A stretch of DNA of 64,000 bases from [Clostridium] aerotolerans DSM 5434 (GTDB lineage: Bacteria > Bacillota > Clostridia > Lachnospirales > Lachnospiraceae), in NCBI RefSeq assembly GCF_000687555.1, contig NZ_JHWJ01000003.1, positions 310,001-374,000 of the forward strand, in the 5' to 3' direction. The notes under the pieces are model-generated. The model was not told the origin of the DNA. It ran no database searches and saw nothing but the letters and a program-made list of their open reading frames with translations. The position numbers and the translations under genes are program-made. Positions 46,152 to 54,896 of this stretch are shown here, one piece after another (positions within the stretch are counted from its first letter, which is position 1; each line of letters starts with the position of its first letter).

Positions 46152-47027
46152 TTATCCCTTGACAGCCCCCGCCGTGATTCCTCCCATAAACTGTCTGCTT
46201 GCAAAGAGATAGACCAGCACGATTGGTACAATGGCTATGGAGGAGCCTGCAAACAGGATGTTCCACGCGGCTGCACCGTCTCCTGCATTTTGAAGAGCCA
46301 CGACACCTACGGTCAGGGGACGAAGCTTTTCGTTGGTCATGGTGAAAATAAGAGGCAGGATATACTCATTCCAGCCGCCGCGGAAGGACAAAAGTGCCAC
46401 ACTTGCAAGAGCCGGTTTTAAAACAGGCAGAATGACTCTGGCGTATATTCCAAAGAAACTGCAGCCATCCATTTTAGCTGCCTCATCAAGCTCTTTTGGT
46501 ACACTGTTCATAAAGCCGTGTATGAGAAATACATAGGTGGCCTGACCGCTTCCTGCTGAAATCAGAATTATGGAAATCAGAGTTTTGTTCATATGAAGCT
46601 TTACTGCCAGCTCAAACAGAGGACGAAGTGCTGCACTGCCTACATTGATAAACATAAACATGACCATGGCATTGTAAATCAGGCTTTTTAACCGGAATTG
46701 TTTTCTGGAAAACACATACCCGGCCATACTGCTGACCATAAGAGAAACTGCCATGACTCCAAAGCTGATTATTAGGCTGTTGACCGTGTATCTGGAGAAA
46801 TTGGCCATCTCCCAGGCCTGAGTGTAGTTATCCAGGATGAATTTTTCAGGAAGAAGCTTAAGACCACCGCTTACCAGCTCACTGTTTAATTTAAAGGAGC
46901 CAAAGCCTATGTAGACCACCGGATAAACAGTCAGAGCTGCTAACAGGAGAAGGAGCAGAAAAATGACTCCATTGACTGCCTTTGTTTTTTTCGATTCTAC
47001 AGAATGACCCGTTCGTTCTTTTGCCAT
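46152..47027 (-). CDS. Sugar ABC transporter permease (MalG/LplC-type)
   Basis: 291 residues, six transmembrane helices after a basic N-terminus. EAA loop PKELDEAAKMDGCSFFGIYARVILPVLKPALAS is the ATPase contact of CUT1 permeases. Partner of the next permease; the ATPase (MsmX-type, often shared) is not in this cluster. RBS GGGAG. Confidence 0.92.
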   Translation of the reverse strand: MAKERTGHSVESKKTKAVNGVIFLLLLLLAALTVYPVVYIGFGSFKLNSELVSGGLKLLPEKFILDNYTQAWEMANFSRYTVNSLIISFGVMAVSLMVSSMAGYVFSRKQFRLKSLIYNAMVMFMFINVGSAALRPLFELAVKLHMNKTLISIILISAGSGQATYVFLIHGFMNSVPKELDEAAKMDGCSFFGIYARVILPVLKPALASVALLSFRGGWNEYILPLIFTMTNEKLRPLTVGVVALQNAGDGAAAWNILFAGSSIAIVPIVLVYLFASRQFMGGITAGAVKG

Positions 47028-47041
47028 TGTTTCTCTCCCTT

Positions 47042-47971
47042 CTAGGATATATCATCCATTTTTTTACTGAACCTTAGATAAATAATCGTTACAATACCCA
47101 CGATTAGAGCGGATATGATGCTGAGTACAGAGCCATATCCAATCTGAAGCTGGGCTGCTGCGCGGGAGGTACCAAATACCATTTGAAAAATATAGGAGAA
47201 CATAACGTGGGTGCGGTTATTTGGCCCTCCGGCAGTCAGTACAAGAATGGATTCATAATCCTTAAAGGCGGTTGTTATAGCAAGCATGATAACTACCTTA
47301 AGCACGGGACCAAGCATGGGAAGGGTGATTTTAAAGAAGGTCTGAACTCCGGTAGCTCCATCGATCTGGGCGCTTTCATACACATCAGAAGGTATGCCTG
47401 TAAGCCCGGAAATAAGAAGTATCATATAATTTCCAAAGGCTCCCCATACGGCGACAATAACGACTGCTATCATGGCAGTCTTGCTGCTTCCCAGCCAGTC
47501 GATGGGCGCCTGTATGAGTCCTGCTCCCTGAAGAAAGCTGTTAAGCACCCCGTTATAAGTTGCAAAGATAAAATACCAGATCAGGCTGTATACTGCTGAG
47601 CTTATGACGGTGGGAAGAAAATAGATTCCCTGAAAAAGCTGACTGCCAAACCGCTTTCTCTGTAAGAGCACTGCTGTCACCAGGGAAAGGGGTAGAACAA
47701 ACAGCAGCTTTAAAAACGCATATTCAAAGGTGTGAAGAACACTTTTCCAGTATATAGCATCTGTGGTCATACGTTTGAAATTTGCAAGTCCCACGAAGTA
47801 TGCTTTAAATCCGTTGTAATCATAAAACACATATCGAATCAGCCATGCAAACGGATAGATTGACATTACCACAATAAAAAATATAGTTGGAAAAAGCATG
47901 AGCCACATGGGGATGTCTCCATTGTTCCATTTCCTTCTGATCTGCTGTCCCATGGATTTTTTTTCGTTCAT
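47042..47971 (-). CDS. Sugar ABC transporter permease (MalF/LplB-type)
   Basis: About 309 residues from the ATG at 47971 (AAGGAG eight bases upstream; a GTG at 47980 is less likely). Six transmembrane helices and the EAA loop PSDVYESAQIDGATGVQTFFKITLPMLGPVLK. CUT1 family, heterodimer with the gene at 46152. Confidence 0.92.
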   Translation of the reverse strand: MNEKKSMGQQIRRKWNNGDIPMWLMLFPTIFFIVVMSIYPFAWLIRYVFYDYNGFKAYFVGLANFKRMTTDAIYWKSVLHTFEYAFLKLLFVLPLSLVTAVLLQRKRFGSQLFQGIYFLPTVISSAVYSLIWYFIFATYNGVLNSFLQGAGLIQAPIDWLGSSKTAMIAVVIVAVWGAFGNYMILLISGLTGIPSDVYESAQIDGATGVQTFFKITLPMLGPVLKVVIMLAITTAFKDYESILVLTAGGPNNRTHVMFSYIFQMVFGTSRAAAQLQIGYGSVLSIISALIVGIVTIIYLRFSKKMDDIS

Positions 47972-48004
47972 TCTTATCACTCCTTACTTTTTGCCCTGAC
48001 CGGA

Positions 48005-48047
48005 ATAAAAAGGCTGCTGCAGGACAGCAAATCTGTTTGCAGCAGCC
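48005..48047 (-). terminator. Intercistronic hairpin after the sugar-binding protein gene
   Basis: Minus strand GGCTGCTGC / GCAGCAGCC 9-bp stem, 18-base loop, then TTTTTATT. Positioned between the binding-protein gene and permease genes, it would leave the binding protein more abundant than the permeases. Confidence 0.75.
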
Positions 48048-48059
48048 AATATGCCAGTC

Positions 48060-49493
48060 TTATTGTTCCAGATACTCTACGGTACCTGCACTTGAATGAA
48101 GGGGATCATAATCTTTAATGACGAGACGTTTTGTTTTTCCCATCTTAACCTCTTTATCCAGTGCGTCATTATATGTTTTATTCAGCGTTTCGATGGTCTC
48201 ATCAATGGAGCCGCCTTCTGGAAGACATGCGTTCCATAAGGCATCGCGGTAATTCTCTCCCTCTGGGGTTACAGAAGGCGGTACCGGAAGCACGGCTTCG
48301 TAATCTGCACCTGCAAAGTCTGCCATTCTGCCAATCTTTGTCTTGTCAATCTTACCTTCCATGTACTTGGAGATAGGAAGTGCATAACCACCTTCAAAAT
48401 ATCCCTTTAACACTTTTTCAGAACCAAAGTACTCAATGACTTCCCATGCTTCTTTTGCATGAGTGGTAGAGCCGCTCATCATGTAGCCTGTGTTGGGACT
48501 GCACGCTTCGCTTCCTTTGATTTCACCGTCAAGCGTTGGCAGTGGAGCTACTCCCCATTCAATCTTAGCCGGGAACTGCTCGGTAAGTACTGTGGCTTCC
48601 TGGGAGGCATTGGCATGAATGCCTGCGTGGCCCTCGGAAAACTGCACGCGGACCGGATCGATCTTCATGGAAGCAGAACCAGGAAATACGCTGTTGTCTG
48701 CAAACAGCTGGCGAACCATTTCCAGATATGGTTTATAGCCAGTAAAATCAAATTTTCCCTCTTTGTAGTTATAGGGGGTAATGCCGCTCATCTCAGCAGA
48801 ATGCTCCAGCCAACGCTCAAAGGGACCGCTTGCGCCCGGGAAAATGATTCCGTAATAATCTCCTTTTCCAGCTTCTGTGATTGCCTTGGCTACCGCTGGA
48901 ATGTCACTGATTTTTTTCGGCACTTCAAGACCCAGCTTATCAAAGATCTCTTTGTTGTATACAATTCTGGAACCACTTCTCTTTCCGCATGGCGCCCAAT
49001 AGATCTTATCTCCTTGTACGTTATAGCCTTCATACTTGTGTTCATCCACTTCATTGACTTTTTTAAATTCATCTGTCATGTAATCATTTAAAGGCTGTAT
49101 GATTCCGCTTTCTGCAAAATCCTTAAAACTCTCTGCCTCTACCTGAGAGAAAATATCCGGCGACTGTCCGGAATTGGCAGCCATGGTAAGAAGATTTACA
49201 TAGTTCTCGGTCTGAACCACGTAATCAATCTGGATGTGGTCATTGGTCTTGTTGAATTCATCAACCACCTTATTCATATACTCCAGGTCGTGACGGTTGT
49301 TGGTCCATACTGTGATCGTTACCTTTTCTCCAGAAGCAGCTTCCTTTTTCGTCTCCCCGCCAGACTCACTTTTTTGTGATTCCGGGTTTGATGCTTTGCT
49401 CTCAGTACCACCACCAGAGGAACAGCCGGTAAGCGCCGAAACTGCCATCATTCCAGCAAGGCCCAGGGCCGCAAGTTTTTTTATTTTTCTCAT
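48060..49493 (-). CDS. Sugar ABC transporter substrate-binding lipoprotein
   Basis: 477 residues. Signal with lipobox ALTGC (C24), a Ser/Lys/Glu-rich linker, then a family 1 solute-binding fold (VTITVWTNNRHDLEYMNKVVDEFNKTNDHIQIDYV, WEVIEYFGSEKVLKGYFEGGYALPI). Binds an oligosaccharide. First gene of the operon 43693-49493 and divergent from the two-component genes that probably control it. Confidence 0.9.
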   Translation of the reverse strand: MRKIKKLAALGLAGMMAVSALTGCSSGGGTESKASNPESQKSESGGETKKEAASGEKVTITVWTNNRHDLEYMNKVVDEFNKTNDHIQIDYVVQTENYVNLLTMAANSGQSPDIFSQVEAESFKDFAESGIIQPLNDYMTDEFKKVNEVDEHKYEGYNVQGDKIYWAPCGKRSGSRIVYNKEIFDKLGLEVPKKISDIPAVAKAITEAGKGDYYGIIFPGASGPFERWLEHSAEMSGITPYNYKEGKFDFTGYKPYLEMVRQLFADNSVFPGSASMKIDPVRVQFSEGHAGIHANASQEATVLTEQFPAKIEWGVAPLPTLDGEIKGSEACSPNTGYMMSGSTTHAKEAWEVIEYFGSEKVLKGYFEGGYALPISKYMEGKIDKTKIGRMADFAGADYEAVLPVPPSVTPEGENYRDALWNACLPEGGSIDETIETLNKTYNDALDKEVKMGKTKRLVIKDYDPLHSSAGTVEYLEQ

Positions 49494-49580
49494 AATTCTC
49501 CTCCTTTTAATTCGTCATTTCTTATAAAATCTAAACGATTTGATATCATCATAATAATGTATTTTGCTTTATAAGAACAC

Positions 49581-49613
49581 CACATTTTTTACTATTTATA
49601 TCACATTTTTTAC
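49581..49613. promoter_or_regulatory. Direct repeats, likely AraC-type response-regulator operator
   Basis: CACATTTTTTAC occurs twice, at 49581-49592 and 49602-49613, exactly 21 bases (two helical turns) apart, in the divergent region between the binding-protein gene and the response-regulator gene. That spacing is usual for AraC/YesN-type dimers. The rest of the region 49494-49706 is AT-rich. Confidence 0.6.
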
Positions 49614-49706
49614 GATATCATCAGAAAGCATTGGGCTGTATTGCTTTTGATTGTGCACAATGCTATAATCATGTTTACTTTCAACTAAATGCTAAAAGGA
49701 GACGAT

Positions 49707-51332
49707 ATGAACCCATTTTCAACCATCACGCTTCTTATTGTTGACGATGAAGCTGAGATACGTTCCGGCCTGCGTTCCATCCTTTCATGGGAAGACTATG
49801 GTGTTTCAGTGATCGGCACTGCCGCAAGCGGGGCCGAGGCTCTCGATAAAATCCGCTATTACGAGCCAGATATTCTCATCACTGACATCCAGATGCCTGG
49901 AATGAGCGGCCTTGAGCTGGTTCGCAGGGCAAAGAAGGAGCAATTTGATTGCTCTTTTGTGATTTTAAGCGGGTATGATGAATTTGAATATGCCAAATCT
50001 GCCATTAAATACGGGGTCAGGGAGTACTTATTAAAACCAATCTCCATAAAGGAACTGACGGAAATTATCCTCACTCTGAAAGAGGATATTTTAAGTAAAA
50101 GAGATATCCACAGTGACAGGCTTTCTACCCTCCATAAGTTAAGAACTGCTCAGATTTCTATCCAAAAAAACAATCTCATCCCCCAGCTTTTAAGAGGGGA
50201 TTTAACAGCTCCTGAGCTTTTAGAAGTCATACAGGATTATTCCCTTCCCATACGGGATAAGGAGTGCTGCATCGTCTACATACAGGCATTTTCTTTACAT
50301 TTAAGCGGGGAGGAATTTCCGGAGGTCAGTCTTTGTATTGGAAAGCTGAAGCACTCCCTGGAAGAGTGTCTCGCTGGCACTTCCATACTGATTAACGAGT
50401 ATCCGCCTAACGGTCTTTTGCTGCTTGTAAATCTACCTTTTACCGCACCAGATGGCAGTAGCTTAAAAGAAACAATAAAAGCCCATATAAGCATGAGAGC
50501 GGAAAGGGAAGAACACATCCAGATTGCTGCTGCAATCGGAACGCCTGTCCCATCCCTGTTAAGCATCCTCGTCTCTTTTAAGGATGCAAGACAGGCCATC
50601 ACCTGGCATATCTATCCCCAGGCAGGCTCTGTGCTGGAATCCCAGGAGCTTTCCATGGACCAGCCTCCCATTATCATGCCTGGAAATGAGATTTTAGAAG
50701 CCATATTAAAAGATAATCCAGAAGAAATCAAAGTTCATTTTAATGAGTATCTGGATCAGCTTTTAACAACAAAAACACCACCCCCTTCCTATCTTTACAG
50801 CATGTGCAATTATCTGATCATTACCTTACAGAGTCAGCTTTCTAAATATTTAGACGGCACTCCAAAAAGCTACACTGGCAATTCCTTTGCAACTCTGCAG
50901 AGCTTAAATTCCCTGGAGGAAATCCGGGCTTTTATGTGCCGGATCCTTGGTGGGTTTGCAGAGGAATTATCCGTAAGCCGGGCGGTAAAAAGTGACCCTC
51001 TCATTGAAAAGGCCATGGATTATATTAATAAGAATCTTTTAAAAAGTCCGAGAACAGAAGATGTCTGTTCCTACCTTGGATTAAGTAAAAGCTATTTCAG
51101 TACATATTTTAAAAATAAGACCCAGTTAAATTTCAGGGATTATACCCTGGATTTAAAGATCAACTATGCACAAGAGCAGCTTAAATTCTCTGAGCACACC
51201 CCCAGCCAGATTTCCATGCTTCTAGGCTATGAAGATTATCGGTCGTTCAGCCGGGCGTTTAAAACCAGAACCGGCCTAAGCCCTACGGATTACCAAAAGC
51301 AGTACACCGCAGAAGAAAGGAGCCGCCAATGA
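49707..51332 (+). CDS. YesN-type response regulator with AraC output domain
   Basis: 541 residues from the ATG at 49707 (AAAAGGAG upstream). Receiver domain residues ~1-120 with LLIVDDEAEIRSGL and phospho-acceptor Asp in DILITDIQMPGMSG; conserved Lys in YLLKPISIKE. The middle (~150-420) is the variable linker. C-terminal AraC double HTH: SPRTEDVCSYLGLSKSYFSTYFKNKT and SQISMLLGYEDYRSFSRAFKTRTGLSPTDYQKQ. Overlaps the kinase gene by 4 bases. Should activate the sugar locus at 49581-49613. Confidence 0.93.
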   Translation: MNPFSTITLLIVDDEAEIRSGLRSILSWEDYGVSVIGTAASGAEALDKIRYYEPDILITDIQMPGMSGLELVRRAKKEQFDCSFVILSGYDEFEYAKSAIKYGVREYLLKPISIKELTEIILTLKEDILSKRDIHSDRLSTLHKLRTAQISIQKNNLIPQLLRGDLTAPELLEVIQDYSLPIRDKECCIVYIQAFSLHLSGEEFPEVSLCIGKLKHSLEECLAGTSILINEYPPNGLLLLVNLPFTAPDGSSLKETIKAHISMRAEREEHIQIAAAIGTPVPSLLSILVSFKDARQAITWHIYPQAGSVLESQELSMDQPPIIMPGNEILEAILKDNPEEIKVHFNEYLDQLLTTKTPPPSYLYSMCNYLIITLQSQLSKYLDGTPKSYTGNSFATLQSLNSLEEIRAFMCRILGGFAEELSVSRAVKSDPLIEKAMDYINKNLLKSPRTEDVCSYLGLSKSYFSTYFKNKTQLNFRDYTLDLKINYAQEQLKFSEHTPSQISMLLGYEDYRSFSRAFKTRTGLSPTDYQKQYTAEERSRQ

Positions 51333-53119
51333 TCAAACGGTTTGCCAATCTAAAGGTCCGTTACCAGCTGCTGATCGTAATGCTACTTATTACCTCTGCG
51401 GCTCTCTTTCTCATTGGGCAGCTTTCCTATTCCTATTTTTACAGGAGAAATGCCAATGAGCTGATGAAAAAGGCGGAAAGCTCGGTCCACATGGCAGGGG
51501 CTTCCCTCTCCTCTCAGCTTACTTCTCTTTCCACCGCTACCAACCATCTTTTAGTAAACCCTCCCTTTCCCAGAATGATATGGGATATCAATAACCGGAA
51601 TTTCACCGGATATGCAAAGTATTTTTCCGGGGCCGTGGCACTTACTGAGCCATTTTTACAAAATCACGACTTAATCAGCAATGTGATTATCTGCGGAGAG
51701 GATAATATCGTATTCAGCCCCTCGTCTCTTGGTATCGCCGACTCCTTCTCCCAGCTTTTTCCAGAGGATATCTGGGCGTCAAAAAAGATAACTGTGCTGC
51801 CGACCCGTCAGAACTTTACGTTCCGCCAGGGCGGGATCATCCCGGTTTGTTATCCGGTTTCCTCCAATATAAACTCAAACAGCCTCATCTATCAGGACAA
51901 GCCTGGAAACCGGAAAGCCCGCTTTATCCTGATGATTGATACCACACAGATCCGCTCCTATTTTGAACGGATGTCAAACCGTTATACCTACTGCATGTAT
52001 CTTGCAGATGAAGACGGCAATCCTCTCGATATCCGAGCGGATCAATATCCGGATGCTTTTTTACCGGAAGTAAAGGACTGGGTAAAAGCGGAAACATCTT
52101 CCTCAAACGGGAGTATAGGTCTTTCAAAAGACCAGCTTCTGATCACAAAGGAAGCCGTTTCCTTTTGCGGCTTGAATGTGGTACATCTGACTAAAAAGTC
52201 TGCTCTAGTGGGGGATACCAGGGAGCTTCGATCCTTTTTTATACTTGTATGGCTTGCCTGCTTTCTGGCGGCTGCTCTTCTCTCCTTTGCCCTTTCCAAC
52301 CTTCTCACCAGAAATATCAAGGTCCTTGGAAAAATCATAGGACGTATTAACGATGGGGCGTACCATAATAAAACGGAATTTACCCATACCGATGAAATCA
52401 GTCTTTTAGGGATACAGCTTAACAAAATGTATGATACCATACAGCTTCAGCTGGAACAGATTAAGGAAGAGGAACAAAAAAAGGCCCAGGCAGAGATACA
52501 GATGCTATCAGAACAAATCAATCCTCATTTTCTTTACAACACGTTAGAATGCATTCATTTTCAAGTATTAAACGGACACCAACTGACAGCCGGGGAAATG
52601 TTAGAAAGTCTGGGGCGGTATCTGCGCACCACCTTAAACGTTGGAAAGACCTTTGTGACCGTGGAAAAGGAAGTGGAGCATGTGACCCTGTATATGGAAA
52701 TCATGAACCGCCATTCCTCTTCCGGCATACAATTTCATACGGAAATCCATCCTTCCCTGAAAACAGGGATGATCATGAAGGTGCTGCTGCAGCCTCTTGC
52801 AGAAAATTGCATCAAGCATGGCTTTGAAGGTTTTGTTCGCGGCCTTGAGCCGGTTCCTCCTCAGATTACCATTACCATAACTCCTGCCGGAGATAGCCGG
52901 ATGAGGATCGAGGTGTCCGATAACGGAAAAGGCATAGACATAAAAAGGGCTTCCGCCCTGATGAGAGCGGAAACCCCTGAATCAAAAGACCATTTCGGCC
53001 TTCACAATATTTACAAAAGACTCCATACCTGTTATGGAGAAGAGGCAGAACTGTCATTTACCAGCATTCCATACCTAAAGAACAGCATTATCATTGAAAT
53101 ACCGGATCATCCGGTCTGA
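51329..53119 (+). CDS. YesM/LytS-type sensor histidine kinase
   Basis: 596 residues. Transmembrane helix at ~15-35, extracellular dCache-like sensor domain (~40-280), second helix (FFILVWLACFLAAALLSFAL), HAMP, then His_kinase domain with the phosphorylatable His in EQINPHFLYNTLECIHF. HATPase domain with N-box PLAENCIKHGF and G-box VSDNGKGI. It senses an extracellular sugar signal and phosphorylates the YesN-type regulator. Confidence 0.92.
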   Translation: MIKRFANLKVRYQLLIVMLLITSAALFLIGQLSYSYFYRRNANELMKKAESSVHMAGASLSSQLTSLSTATNHLLVNPPFPRMIWDINNRNFTGYAKYFSGAVALTEPFLQNHDLISNVIICGEDNIVFSPSSLGIADSFSQLFPEDIWASKKITVLPTRQNFTFRQGGIIPVCYPVSSNINSNSLIYQDKPGNRKARFILMIDTTQIRSYFERMSNRYTYCMYLADEDGNPLDIRADQYPDAFLPEVKDWVKAETSSSNGSIGLSKDQLLITKEAVSFCGLNVVHLTKKSALVGDTRELRSFFILVWLACFLAAALLSFALSNLLTRNIKVLGKIIGRINDGAYHNKTEFTHTDEISLLGIQLNKMYDTIQLQLEQIKEEEQKKAQAEIQMLSEQINPHFLYNTLECIHFQVLNGHQLTAGEMLESLGRYLRTTLNVGKTFVTVEKEVEHVTLYMEIMNRHSSSGIQFHTEIHPSLKTGMIMKVLLQPLAENCIKHGFEGFVRGLEPVPPQITITITPAGDSRMRIEVSDNGKGIDIKRASALMRAETPESKDHFGLHNIYKRLHTCYGEEAELSFTSIPYLKNSIIIEIPDHPV

Positions 53120-53141
53120 ATCTTAAGAGAGGAATTTTCCC

Positions 53142-54896
53142 TTAGGAAAGCGTCCATTTCTGGCTTTGGGTCTGAAGGTCTACCATATGCCGGTATATTC
53201 CGTTGCTTTCATAAAGCTCCCTGGGACTTCCCTGCTCTGCTACCAGTCCATCCTTTAACACGACGATTCGGTCGGCCTTTGCAACGGTTCTCATACGATG
53301 GGCAATGATGAGAACCGTCTTATTACGGACAAGATTGGAGATGGCCCCCTGTACCATGGACTCATTCTCCACATCAAGAGAGGCTGTGGCCTCATCGAGG
53401 AGAATAATCGGGGCATCCTTTAGAAGAGCTCTTGCAATGGACAGCCGCTGCCTCTCTCCACCAGAGAGAACGGAGCCATTTTCCCCGATTTTTGTATGGT
53501 AACCATTGGGAAGGCGGTTTATAAAGTCACTGCACCTGGCGGCTTCGGCGGCCGCCATGACCTCCTGGTCGGTGGCATTTTTTCTTCCGATGCGGATATT
53601 TTCCAGAATGGTACTATTAAAGAGAACCACATCCTGAAATACCACAGAAAAATTCTTTAAAAGGCTTTCCGGGTCTATGGTGCTTACGTCAGCGCCTCCA
53701 ATGGTAATTCTTCCCCGATCCAGATCCCAGAACCTGGCCGCCAGTCTGGCTGCCGTACTCTTCCCTCCGCCTGAGGGTCCCACCAAGGCTGTTACCTGGC
53801 CCTGAGCCGCCCGAAAGGATACATCTCTAAGAACTGGTTCTCCCTTATGATAGGAAAATCCCACATGGTCAAAGGTAATATCATAGCCTTTATAATCGGC
53901 ATCTTCTACCCCTGTCTGTACCTTCTGTTCTTCAATCTCTTTCATTCTCTCCACCCGAAGCATGGTGGAAAATACCGCTGACAGATTACTAAGACAGCCA
54001 ATGAGCGGTCCGTAGATCCGGGTAGCAGCAATCATAAAGATTAAGAAAGGCATAAAGCCAATCTGCTTTTGAGCCAATAAAATGCTGCCGCATAGAACGG
54101 TGGTTGCCATTCCAATCTTTAATACCATTTGGGATGAGGTGACCAGTATTCCGTTGATCACTTCCATTTTCATGGTCTGTGATTCTGCTTCAACAAGCTT
54201 TAGACTTAACCGTTTTAAATAATCCTCTCTCTGGTTGTTGGCTTTGATATCCTGTATCGTCTCAATGCATTCCTGTATTCCGTCAGAAGCCACAAGAAGC
54301 ATCCCTCTCTGCTTTCGCTCCATCCGGTCAATCAAAGGCCTGATTCCTGCGGAGAGCAAAAAAGCAGCTGGCACCACCCAAAGCATGGAAAGCCCCATTC
54401 TCCAGTCCAAAATCAAAAGACTGATTCCAATCAGAATTGTGGAGGCAAACGCTCCAAGAAGCTCCGGGATGAAATGGGAAAATGCTTTCTCCATCCAGGC
54501 ACAATCCCCCATGATGGTTGTAGTTAAATCTGAGAGATCCCGTTTTCCAAAAAAGGAAAGAGGAATCTTTCTAAGCTTTTCTGCAAGTCCGATTCTCATG
54601 TTGGCACTTTCCTCGTAGGAGGCAAGAAAGGTGGCATTGTACTGGTTGTATTCAAACAAAAAGATGAGAATGAGAAATAAAATGCTAAGTCCTGCATATC
54701 CTAGAAGCCCCACCCCATGTCCAGCCGTTCTAAGTACAGGGCTTAAAAGCTGATCCAGCAACAGGACAAAGAGTGACATGGGCAGAATAAAGCCTATGTT
54801 TGTGAGAGTACAGGCAATGACTGCCTTTGTCAGGTCTTTTCCTCCCTGTTCGCTGAGAGCAAAGAGTTTCTGTAAATATTTACTCACGATGTTCAC
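53142..54896 (-). CDS. ABC exporter half-transporter (YbtQ/IrtB-like)
   Basis: 584 residues: six-helix type I exporter domain then ATPase (Walker A GPSGGGKST, signature LSGGERQRLSIARAL, Walker B IILLDEATASLD). Partner of the gene at 54880, which it overlaps by 17 bases; together a heterodimeric exporter. YbtP/Q-type pairs transport siderophores or drugs. Converges on the histidine kinase gene with only 22 bases between. Confidence 0.9.
   Translation of the reverse strand: MNIVSKYLQKLFALSEQGGKDLTKAVIACTLTNIGFILPMSLFVLLLDQLLSPVLRTAGHGVGLLGYAGLSILFLILIFLFEYNQYNATFLASYEESANMRIGLAEKLRKIPLSFFGKRDLSDLTTTIMGDCAWMEKAFSHFIPELLGAFASTILIGISLLILDWRMGLSMLWVVPAAFLLSAGIRPLIDRMERKQRGMLLVASDGIQECIETIQDIKANNQREDYLKRLSLKLVEAESQTMKMEVINGILVTSSQMVLKIGMATTVLCGSILLAQKQIGFMPFLIFMIAATRIYGPLIGCLSNLSAVFSTMLRVERMKEIEEQKVQTGVEDADYKGYDITFDHVGFSYHKGEPVLRDVSFRAAQGQVTALVGPSGGGKSTAARLAARFWDLDRGRITIGGADVSTIDPESLLKNFSVVFQDVVLFNSTILENIRIGRKNATDQEVMAAAEAARCSDFINRLPNGYHTKIGENGSVLSGGERQRLSIARALLKDAPIILLDEATASLDVENESMVQGAISNLVRNKTVLIIAHRMRTVAKADRIVVLKDGLVAEQGSPRELYESNGIYRHMVDLQTQSQKWTLS

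Noticed and set aside
49689-49706. Longer N-terminus for the response regulator
   Set aside because: The upstream ATG at 49689 lacks an RBS, while the ATG at 49707 has AAAAGGAG at proper spacing and begins right at the receiver domain.
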